NCBI GenBank assembly: GCA_023228325.1
Contig: JALOBK010000001.1
Span: 1,093,549 to 1,157,548 of the forward strand
DNA from: a bacterium
GTDB lineage: Bacteria > Auribacterota > UBA6266
Reading direction: 5' to 3'
Length of the DNA stretch: 64,000 nt
A program made the position numbers and the translations under genes. Of this stretch, positions 50,942 to 58,297 are shown piece after piece. The notes under the pieces are model-generated. The model ran no database searches. It saw nothing but the letters and a program-made list of their open reading frames with translations, and had not been told where the DNA came from. The number at the start of each line of letters is the position of its first letter. Position 1 is the first letter of the stretch.

Positions 50942-53900
50942 ATGACGGAAAAATCAAAACTTCAGATTATATTTAAGGAAAATGTGGCAAAAGAATTCAG
51001 GCCTCTTATAAACGAGGCATTAGCCGTGTTGGGCGCAAGCCCGGATAGCTACAGCGCGTGCGTCAATGCCATAATAACCAGGATTTTCTCAAAAGCGGAT
51101 TTTAACGATATCAGCCTTAAGTCCTTATATGGAATAGAACTTTCTGAATATGAGAAATGGTCTTCCAGATGCGGGGACCGTTATAAATGGACGGATACAG
51201 GCTTTAAAAGCCCCTTAAAAAGCGATGATTTTAAAAGTGACATCCATGATATAAAAGGGCATTTGCTGCTGGTTGTCTTATTCAGGATAGTGTTTGAAGA
51301 ATCAATGGAATTTAAGGCGACCTGCCCTTCCTTCCGTTACTTCCTCTTCGAAAAATCCCTGAAGATGTTTTCGGAGCAGAAAGAAAAAGCCATTCTGGAC
51401 GAAATAAAAAATGATACATGGGCCCTTCTGGAAGCCCTTCGACCGGGGTATTCAAAAGATTTAACCAAGGAAAAGAAAATTACTTTTGAAGATATAGAAA
51501 GCCTGTTCAGGGGTGATAAGAGGGAATTTCTGAAAGATTTTAAAAATCTCAGCGGCCGTCCGAAGGAGGAAAAATTAAAATATCTTGTTTCCGGAAATCC
51601 GGATGCCACAGTCCGCAGCGCCGGAAAAGCTGAAAATTTTGTATGGCTGAAAACATTTAAAGATAAACAGGGATTGATACCGTTTATTGCGAACATCAGG
51701 AAGCTGTGGATTCCCTTAATCCCTCTTTTTGCCACGGTGTTTGCCGTCGGCATTGCAACCGGTCTTAATAAAAATATATTTATTACCCAGTCAAGCCGGT
51801 TTGCATCTCTGCTGGCGGGGATGTTTGCTCCTGTGATGGAAGTTCCCGTTTCCGTCATAGTTTTCTTTCTTGATATATCTTTGTGCGCATTGCTGGGCGT
51901 TTTTCTCAGCCTGCTGCTGCTGCAGGCAACATTGGGGGGAAGGTTCCCGGATGACAGAAATCTGTCCCGGTCCGGCGCTGGGGAAGCGGTCAGGAAATTC
52001 AAGGTCTTGTATGTATCTTCGGTGTATATATGGGGTGTTTTCAGCATATTCGTAATAAGGTGGACGGCATTTGTAATCCAGAAAACAAGTTTCCGGCATA
52101 CAGGATGGGAGATCTTTATCGATGGCGGGGCAGCTCTCCTGACGGTGTTATTTGTATTGGCAAGTTTCCAGTCCTTGTTCTATGTGGTTATTTCGTTTTT
52201 TGCATATTTGCAGGGGAAGAAAGAAGGTGTGGGGCAGGTAGTCCATTGGAGCCAGATACAAGCAAAATTTGAAGAAGCGGGAAAAAGATTCGGGAAAATA
52301 ATGGGAATTAAAACCGGCTTAAACGATAAATACGGATGGCGGCATTACTGGAATTGTTTTGTAAGCGATATGTTCGAAAATTACAAGATAAGCAAAACAG
52401 AGAGAGATAACCTTTTGCTTGGCGAAAAAAATGTTTCCGGCGCCGGTTTTGAAAAACCCGCAAATGATGAAGCCGGCGACAGGATGAAACGGGTTATCAA
52501 CAGCTGGCTTATGGATATGCCGAAGAACCTGCCGTGGGAAGAGTTCCCTGTTTTGACCGTGCTCATTACGGCTTTTAATGAGCCTGTCAGTATATTGTAC
52601 GAAGAACTCGGCGTGGTTGAAAAAGGGGCCGGCGAAACAAGGCTTAACCATTTGATTGACCGGTATGGCGAAGACTGGAATGAGTTCGTTGACAGGATTG
52701 ATGAGAAAGAGCTGAGGAATATAATATCAAAGGATGAATTAAAGACCGTTTCCGGATTCCAGAAATTGCCCGGCAACATCCCCGGCGCCCTAAAAGAGAA
52801 GATAAGGATATGGGCTACGCTTATGGCCCAGCCTATAGAAAGGACAGTAATCGAAACAGCCAAAATAAGGGACGCTTTTAAAATTAACGCGCAGATCGCG
52901 TTTCCCGGGATTGAGCCTTTCGAAATAGACAGGCTTGTGGATGATAAACTTCAGATACTTCTTAATTACGAAGGTTATCACAAGTCTGTTACGAGAGATG
53001 AGGACAGGGTGTCCCTGAGAAAACTTATGGGCAGTTACCGGCATCTTGAAGTTTACTGGGGACCCGTCGAAGACTCCGATTATGTATCCGGCGCGGGCCG
53101 GGATATTGTTAAGTATTTGAAAAATTCCGATTGCGGTCTCCATAAATATAATCCGGAAAAAGGCGCGATAGAACTTATAGAGACAGCTCCTTATACGGTT
53201 CCTCCGAAAAAGGGGAAACCCACGGGTTCAAGCCAGTCATTGTCTTTTGTAAAAGGGGATTTTATACTTTTCTTTGACGCTAATGCTTCCGTGAGGATTG
53301 AAGAGGCTGTGAAAATACCGCTTGCGTTTGCCGAATTTAAAAATGACGAATCACTGAGCGAAGTCCTGTTTTCCGAATACATATATACAAAAGGTTATTC
53401 ATGGGTCGCTCAGGCCATAGGGTTTAACGACGAAACGTTTACCACTGTTACCCAGAGGGCCATGAACATATTCCATGCCTGCGGTTTCTACGGGCACAGC
53501 GCCGTTATAAAGACAGAGGCGATAACCTGTTCGGGAGGGTTTACCCAGGATTATATTTCGGAGGATATTCTGCTGGCCGTTCTGACATGGCTTAAAGGAC
53601 TTAGGACAACACACAGGCAGTACATATATTTCGGCAAAGGAAGAGAGATATCATTTTATTCGACGCTCAGTCCTTTTGCGAAATGGGCGGCCGGGGCTTC
53701 CGAAGTAGGGTTAGGCCGTATTATGGCGGATGTCCTGTCTTCTCCCAGGATACATTTTGCGCAGAAATTCATGCTTATGTTCGGTTTTTCATTTTATTAT
53801 CATCTGCCTCTTGTGCTGGTGATAAATTTTATTTATATGTGGTTTATGGTTTGCTGGGGTGTGAACGCATTTATGAGCGTTCCTTTCCCTTTTATTTTTG

Positions 53901-55285
53901 TGATACTGGGCTTGCTGTTTAACCAGTCGATTACAAGCATGGGCCTGGTATACCTGATAGAAAGATTCGGAGTAACAGGCACACCGGGGGAATACCTTAA
54001 ACTTGTAGCCAAAAATTTCTTCCTTTACACAGCGGCGATACCGAGTTATGCCCTTGGTTTTATAAAGGGTTTGAGAGGAAAGTTCAAGCCCTCCATAAGC
54101 AGTAAAGGCTGGAACCTAGGGCATCTTTCGTTCAGGGATATTTGGGGAGAAGACAGGATTTATTTCAATATTATTTTCGCCACCACACTGATAGGCGTCC
54201 CACTGCTGTTTGTGCTTGTCTCATTGGAAAGCCTGCCTTTCTGGGTAAGCCCTTTTATCGCCCTGTTTCCTCTCGCGGCGGTTTTAATGCTTTATTATCT
54301 GGGAAAATTCGGCGCCTGGACGGGGATAGGTTTTTTAAAAGTGCTCAGGGATGACATTGTTCCGGAAGGGGATTTTTCCAGGGTTTCGGCAGTCAAAATT
54401 CAGATGATATTTTCCATAGGGCTTACGGCATTTATAGGCGTGGGGTTTGTTCTGTGGGGCGTGGTCTTCTCTTCTTTTGCCAGCAAGCTGCTGTTTGCTT
54501 TATCATTGATATATCTCACCCCGCCGGTATCTTATATTTTCGTGCCTATGCTTGCCCATTCCCAGCCTTTTGCCATATTTAAGGAAGTCACCGAATCCAG
54601 GCTGTGGAATCTGCTGTTGATTCCTCTTGTTTATCTCGGCACCGTTATGACTTTTATATTGATAGCGGTAAACATAATAAGGCTTGACCTGGAGGTGACG
54701 GTATATCTTTTGCTTGCGGTGTCTTTTCTTGCCGGCTGGTTTTTGCTGAAAAGGAAACTGAGCGGATACAGCTCCCTTAACAGGTGGCTTAAGAAAAATT
54801 TCGCCGATTATAAGAAAGGGAAAGCCGTTTACCGGTCCGCAGTGCAGGATGATATCTATTTTAAGCATCAGGAATTGCTGAGGCTGCCAAGGGAAAAAGG
54901 GTATGAAAAATCGATTTATATTCTGAAAATCATACTCCTGGCCGGGATTCCCCTCGTTTTCTTCCTGGATATTATTTCGGAACTTGGCAGGGGGTATTAC
55001 AGGCAATGGTTCTGGTATGTCATAGAAGTCATGATATTCGCCTGTTTTTTCCTTAATTTGAAAAGCACGGAAAAAGACCGGAACCTGTTAAAGGATTTAA
55101 TAAGTGTGATTACGTTTGCGGATATAAATAAAATAAATAGGGAAAATTTTCAGATAGAGAATGTATGGCAGAAATTAGGAAATAACTACAGAGAATATCT
55201 TGCGGGTTCTTATCGCAGTTCTGACGATGCAAAAAAGGCTCTTTTGGATTTTATCAGATATGTAAATCACAATGTAAGTAAGTGA
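50942..55285 (+). CDS. GT48-like 1,3-beta-glucan (callose/FKS-type) synthase homologue
   Basis: A 1447-residue polytopic protein. Residues 1-250 are soluble, about 254-460 hold 5-6 membrane helices, about 525-930 a cytoplasmic catalytic region, and about 944-1385 ten or so helices. This layout is that of fungal FKS1 and plant callose synthases (about 1800-1950 residues). Motifs align in order with GT48: VLTVLITAFNE near 535; GEDWNEFVDRI; RIWATLMAQPIERT near 622-635 (yeast RIWASLRSQTLYRT); GKPTGSSQSLSFVKG near 758; FFDANAS near 777; TTVTQRAMN near 834; FYGHSAVI near 848; SGGFTQDYISEDILLAVL; and THRQYIYFGKGREISF near 889-904 (yeast KHCEYYQCGKGRDLGF). It should polymerise UDP-glucose at the inner membrane. 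It is not a GT2 curdlan or cellulose synthase (no QxxRW). The yeast comparison is from memory; no search was run. Confidence 0.85.
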   Translation: MTEKSKLQIIFKENVAKEFRPLINEALAVLGASPDSYSACVNAIITRIFSKADFNDISLKSLYGIELSEYEKWSSRCGDRYKWTDTGFKSPLKSDDFKSDIHDIKGHLLLVVLFRIVFEESMEFKATCPSFRYFLFEKSLKMFSEQKEKAILDEIKNDTWALLEALRPGYSKDLTKEKKITFEDIESLFRGDKREFLKDFKNLSGRPKEEKLKYLVSGNPDATVRSAGKAENFVWLKTFKDKQGLIPFIANIRKLWIPLIPLFATVFAVGIATGLNKNIFITQSSRFASLLAGMFAPVMEVPVSVIVFFLDISLCALLGVFLSLLLLQATLGGRFPDDRNLSRSGAGEAVRKFKVLYVSSVYIWGVFSIFVIRWTAFVIQKTSFRHTGWEIFIDGGAALLTVLFVLASFQSLFYVVISFFAYLQGKKEGVGQVVHWSQIQAKFEEAGKRFGKIMGIKTGLNDKYGWRHYWNCFVSDMFENYKISKTERDNLLLGEKNVSGAGFEKPANDEAGDRMKRVINSWLMDMPKNLPWEEFPVLTVLITAFNEPVSILYEELGVVEKGAGETRLNHLIDRYGEDWNEFVDRIDEKELRNIISKDELKTVSGFQKLPGNIPGALKEKIRIWATLMAQPIERTVIETAKIRDAFKINAQIAFPGIEPFEIDRLVDDKLQILLNYEGYHKSVTRDEDRVSLRKLMGSYRHLEVYWGPVEDSDYVSGAGRDIVKYLKNSDCGLHKYNPEKGAIELIETAPYTVPPKKGKPTGSSQSLSFVKGDFILFFDANASVRIEEAVKIPLAFAEFKNDESLSEVLFSEYIYTKGYSWVAQAIGFNDETFTTVTQRAMNIFHACGFYGHSAVIKTEAITCSGGFTQDYISEDILLAVLTWLKGLRTTHRQYIYFGKGREISFYSTLSPFAKWAAGASEVGLGRIMADVLSSPRIHFAQKFMLMFGFSFYYHLPLVLVINFIYMWFMVCWGVNAFMSVPFPFIFVILGLLFNQSITSMGLVYLIERFGVTGTPGEYLKLVAKNFFLYTAAIPSYALGFIKGLRGKFKPSISSKGWNLGHLSFRDIWGEDRIYFNIIFATTLIGVPLLFVLVSLESLPFWVSPFIALFPLAAVLMLYYLGKFGAWTGIGFLKVLRDDIVPEGDFSRVSAVKIQMIFSIGLTAFIGVGFVLWGVVFSSFASKLLFALSLIYLTPPVSYIFVPMLAHSQPFAIFKEVTESRLWNLLLIPLVYLGTVMTFILIAVNIIRLDLEVTVYLLLAVSFLAGWFLLKRKLSGYSSLNRWLKKNFADYKKGKAVYRSAVQDDIYFKHQELLRLPREKGYEKSIYILKIILLAGIPLVFFLDIISELGRGYYRQWFWYVIEVMIFACFFLNLKSTEKDRNLLKDLISVITFADINKINRENFQIENVWQKLGNNYREYLAGSYRSSDDAKKALLDFIRYVNHNVSK

Positions 55286-55298
55286 AAGGAGATGTAGA

Positions 55299-55874
55299 AT
55301 GAGAGTTGTATTTTTCTTTATTTGTTTGTTTTGCATTATTAATGTGTGTGAATCTGATGTAATAAATACAAAATATTATAGATTTATTTTGCCTGACAAT
55401 CTTGATATTGTATATTCAAAACCAGATATTATTACCAAAGAGGAAGAAGAGACAGGCGCTTTTATAAAAGATAGCAAAGAGGGTTTTATAGATATTGTTT
55501 GGCGTAGCGGCAGAGATGAGATTGCTTTTAGATTAGAATCTATGCCGGCAATGAAAGCTTCCCTGGAAGATTTAAAAAGCGTTGTTCAGTTAATTTATGA
55601 TAAAGATAAAGATCCCAATATTTGTGAAATTGACTTATTCGAGTTGAAAGATATTAATCTTGGAGTTTTTAAAGGTTTCGAAATAAAAAAAGTAGGAAAA
55701 CCGATTGGTTTAAATCAGCCAAAACATGCATCCGTTGATTTTTGTATTACAGATGGAGAGCTTGTTTGGATGGGATCTCTTTATCGGATTGGGAAACCTT
55801 TGCTTCCCGGCGGAGGAGATTTGTCCATAGCCAATTTTATATTAGAAAACGCCAGAAGAAAAAGTAAATATTAA
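55299..55874 (+). CDS. exported hypothetical protein, AT-rich gene
   Basis: A 191-residue protein with a signal peptide (about 1-19, ending INVCESD). The mature part is predicted alpha/beta with FILPDNLDIVYSKPDI and GFEIKKVGKPIG segments; no family is recognised. AAAGGAG precedes the ATG and the gap to the synthase is 13 nt, so it is probably the last gene of that operon. The gene is visibly more AT-rich than its neighbours (many TTT, AAA and ATT codons), which suggests a separate origin. It ends 7 nt before the convergent gene. Confidence 0.65.
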   Translation: MRVVFFFICLFCIINVCESDVINTKYYRFILPDNLDIVYSKPDIITKEEEETGAFIKDSKEGFIDIVWRSGRDEIAFRLESMPAMKASLEDLKSVVQLIYDKDKDPNICEIDLFELKDINLGVFKGFEIKKVGKPIGLNQPKHASVDFCITDGELVWMGSLYRIGKPLLPGGGDLSIANFILENARRKSKY

Positions 55875-55881
55875 TTATAGA

Positions 55882-57225
55882 TTAAATGCTGTTTGTTTCC
55901 TCGATGTATTCGTGGTATACAAGCCAGTCGTCCGCGATTTTCCTCATCATCCAGTACAGGCTGCTTAAGTCGGCCCCTATTTCGCATTCAAACTCGATGT
56001 TCCTGCGTCCGCTCTTGAACCGCGCGAACAGGTAGTTGCTCATATCCCTTCTTAAAAAGTTACATCTTTTTAACGAATAAAACAGGGAATCGCGGGCTTT
56101 TGAATAGTTCATCAGCCTTATATAGTCGCAATTGACGAATATGCAGTTTTCGTAATCCCCTGAGAGCGTTACGGTGTCGCAGTCGAGAAATACGCAGTTT
56201 TTCACTTTCCCGAGCGCCTGTATTTTTTTTGACCTTATGAAACAGTTTGAATTGCCGTTTTTGGGAACATAGCTTTCTTTTATAAGTTTCCAGAAAAGTT
56301 TTGCGTATGACTCTATGCTTGAAGACCAGTCATCCCAGTATCCTTTTGCGACGGCGGCCCCAACGCTTATATTATATTTATCCAGGCACTTTTTCATGGC
56401 AAGCTGGCAGTGGGAAAGCTTTCTGGGGTTTAATGTCAATGCCTCGCATACAAGCTTGTTAAATGCCCATTCGGAATTATTAAGGTCGTTTATAAACTCG
56501 GAGTTTTCTCTTTTGGAGCGGAAAAGGTCCACCGCTTTTTCGAGCTTGTTCAAATCCTCAATTGTTGTATAAAGCTGGAAGGTATTGGCTAAGGTTGTTG
56601 TATTAGTGAATTTAGGTATCTTTCTCGCGTCGCTTTCTTTTTCGGTAAAACGGGCGATTTCCTTGTTTTTGTCCAGTTTTATTACGCCCAGGGAATTAAT
56701 TGCTCTTTTGACCGGAACGGGAGCGACAAGCATGGAAAAGGAATGATTCCTCAGGGATTTTTCAAGCGCTTTCATGTCAATTTCGGTGTAGTTGAAATAT
56801 TGGTCGATAGGCATGATTATGACCGAATTCTTTATAAGCGGAAGACTGTTTGCTATGCATAAGAGGTTTAGTTTGATCGATTTTCCCATGGGAAACCTTA
56901 TGGTTGATTTAAGGGGAAAACCGGCTTCGTATGAAAGAGGGAACATTCTGGTGGCCAGCCCCGCGTCATGGATAAATATGATGCAGTCATAAGATGCCAT
57001 TTTTTTCCTGGATGTTCTTGAAAGCAGGCGGGAATATGCGGTTAGATAGCCCACAAGATTTCCCCGGATGCCCGCGGGTTCGAGAAGTTGGAGCGCATCA
57101 ACCTTTATTTTTTTGTGATAACGGCCGGCAAGCGCTTTTTCCAGAGACGATATGTCTTCTTCAAAACGGATTTTTTTATATGAGTTGAATACAACCAGGC
57201 ATTTGCTGGCCGGTTTATAGTTCAA
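55882..57225 (-). CDS. sugar-1-phosphate nucleotidyltransferase-like protein
   Basis: A 447-residue protein. The start is a TTG at 57225, because AAAGGAGG lies 5 nt upstream on the coding strand; a longer frame to 57264 would include that site. Residues 60-300 follow the nucleotidyltransferase fold: IFIHDAGLATRMFPLS stands where GDP/UDP-sugar pyrophosphorylases have GGxGxRxxP, then IIMPIDQYFN (the metal Asp), SLGVIKLDKNKEIARFTEKE, and AVAKGYWDDW. The C-terminus (about 340-390) has strands like a short beta-helix (CVFLDCDTVTLSGDYENCIF). The loop lacks part of the glycine signature, so activity is uncertain. It faces the glucan operon on the opposite strand and might supply or sense an NDP-sugar. 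Confidence 0.65.
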   Translation of the reverse strand: MNYKPASKCLVVFNSYKKIRFEEDISSLEKALAGRYHKKIKVDALQLLEPAGIRGNLVGYLTAYSRLLSRTSRKKMASYDCIIFIHDAGLATRMFPLSYEAGFPLKSTIRFPMGKSIKLNLLCIANSLPLIKNSVIIMPIDQYFNYTEIDMKALEKSLRNHSFSMLVAPVPVKRAINSLGVIKLDKNKEIARFTEKESDARKIPKFTNTTTLANTFQLYTTIEDLNKLEKAVDLFRSKRENSEFINDLNNSEWAFNKLVCEALTLNPRKLSHCQLAMKKCLDKYNISVGAAVAKGYWDDWSSSIESYAKLFWKLIKESYVPKNGNSNCFIRSKKIQALGKVKNCVFLDCDTVTLSGDYENCIFVNCDYIRLMNYSKARDSLFYSLKRCNFLRRDMSNYLFARFKSGRRNIEFECEIGADLSSLYWMMRKIADDWLVYHEYIEETNSI

Positions 57226-57394
57226 AGACGCCTCCTTTATGATGTATTTAAAAAAACTGGACAAACGATTATTGCCTGTCTTGCATTAAAAATCAAGAAA
57301 TTTGTGCTGTAACCGCGGATGTGCGCGTGATAAACACAATATAGGAGGAATAGCCCCGGCCGCATGATTATCTTGAGATTTTTATTATTATCTC

Positions 57395-57422
57395 TTGACA
57401 GGCCCTGTTTTTTCATTATAAT
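57395..57422 (+). promoter_or_regulatory. strong sigma-70-type promoter before PEP-CTERM gene
   Basis: TTGACA (57395-57400) and TATAAT (57417-57422), both consensus, with a 16-nt spacer. The leader to the ATG at 57488 is about 58 nt and contains the operator at 57429-57446. Confidence 0.8.
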
Positions 57423-57428
57423 GAAAAT

Positions 57429-57446
57429 ACCAGTAACATACCAGTA
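57429..57446 (+). promoter_or_regulatory. operator: ACCAGTA direct repeat, 11-bp period
   Basis: ACCAGTA at 57429-57435 and 57440-57446, starting 6 nt after the -10 box. The same arrangement recurs at 61864-61881 before the GH94 gene. Position over the transcription start implies repression, probably by the GntR-LacI regulator at 60711. Confidence 0.7.
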
Positions 57447-57487
57447 TTATTAACTAAACACAAAATTATAGGACGGGGGTGATTCGA

Positions 57488-58126
57488 ATGAGGTTAGTAG
57501 CGGTGTTTTTTGTTTGTATGTTGATTATGGTTCCGGCTGTCGCGTCAGCCAATATGCTTGTTGATTCTGGTTTTGAGGGATCCGGCGCCGGTTCGTGGAT
57601 TGAAGATTTGTGGGGCGGGCCATGGGTAAATGATTTTGATAATACAGTTAATTCGCGCAGCGGGGAAAGCCTTTACCAGTCTGTCAACGGTTCCAATGAT
57701 CCCGGTAACTGGGAAAAAGCGGAAGCGAAGCAGATCATATCAATTAATCCCGGAGATGTAATCGGAGGCGGAGCGTGGTTAAAGTATAATAATCTGAATC
57801 AGGTTGAAGCAAAAATAGAATGTAAATGGCTTGACGCGGCTTATAACGAAATAAGCGGAGGTATCGGGACCAGCGTGACCACGGGCACAGGCGATTGGGA
57901 ATATCAGGATCTTAATGTATGGTCGGTTTCCGACAGGACAGCTCCCGAAGGAGCTTCTTACGTGGATTTCAGGTTGTTTCTTCTTGCTCCCGGAACAGCG
58001 GATACGGCTACCGGGGAAATCTGGTGGGATGACGCCGATTTTGGAGTAATCCCGGAACCCGCAAGCATAGTTCTTCTGATCGGGGGGATAACAGGATTGC
58101 TGATTTTCAGGAAGAGAAGAAGGTAA
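57488..58126 (+). CDS. PEP-CTERM surface protein with carbohydrate-binding-like fold
   Basis: A 212-residue protein from the ATG at 57488 (GGGGGTG 8 nt upstream; a GTG at 57479 lies inside that site). Signal peptide about 1-21 (VASANMLV). The CBM-like jelly-roll shows NMLVDSGFEGSGAGSWIEDLWGG, SINPGDVIGGGAWLKY and WWDDADFGV. The tail VIPEPASIVLLIGGITGLLIF plus RKRRR is a PEP-CTERM sorting signal. It is a paralogue of the protein at 38555. It is controlled by a consensus promoter with an operator and followed by a terminator, so it is a separate, probably sugar-responsive unit. Confidence 0.9.
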   Translation: MRLVAVFFVCMLIMVPAVASANMLVDSGFEGSGAGSWIEDLWGGPWVNDFDNTVNSRSGESLYQSVNGSNDPGNWEKAEAKQIISINPGDVIGGGAWLKYNNLNQVEAKIECKWLDAAYNEISGGIGTSVTTGTGDWEYQDLNVWSVSDRTAPEGASYVDFRLFLLAPGTADTATGEIWWDDADFGVIPEPASIVLLIGGITGLLIFRKRRR

Positions 58127-58142
58127 AGAAACCAATTCTTTC

Positions 58143-58184
58143 AGAGGGTTTTCAGCTCTGCCGAGTTAAGGGAACCCTCTTTTC
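58143..58184 (+). terminator. Rho-independent terminator after PEP-CTERM gene
   Basis: AGAGGGTT (58143-58150) pairs with AACCCTCT (58173-58180), followed by four T. It lies 16 nt after the PEP-CTERM stop and before the GH35 gene. Confidence 0.65.
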
Positions 58185-58297
58185 CCTACCCTCCCTTCAT
58201 ATGTAAGAACTGCGGCATTCTAATTTTTTTTTATTAAAAAAGGAAATATTATTCTAAAATGATATTATGTTTTTGAAAAGAAGAAAGGAAAGGCAGC

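Noticed and set aside
50942..55285. Cyclic beta-1,2-glucan synthase (GT84) or curdlan/cellulose synthase (GT2) identity
   Set aside because: There is no QxxRW motif and no fused GH94 domain, and the motif order fits GT48 much better.
57226..57264. Longer start for the nucleotidyltransferase-like gene
   Set aside because: The extension contains the Shine-Dalgarno AAAGGAGG itself and starts with TTG without a site.
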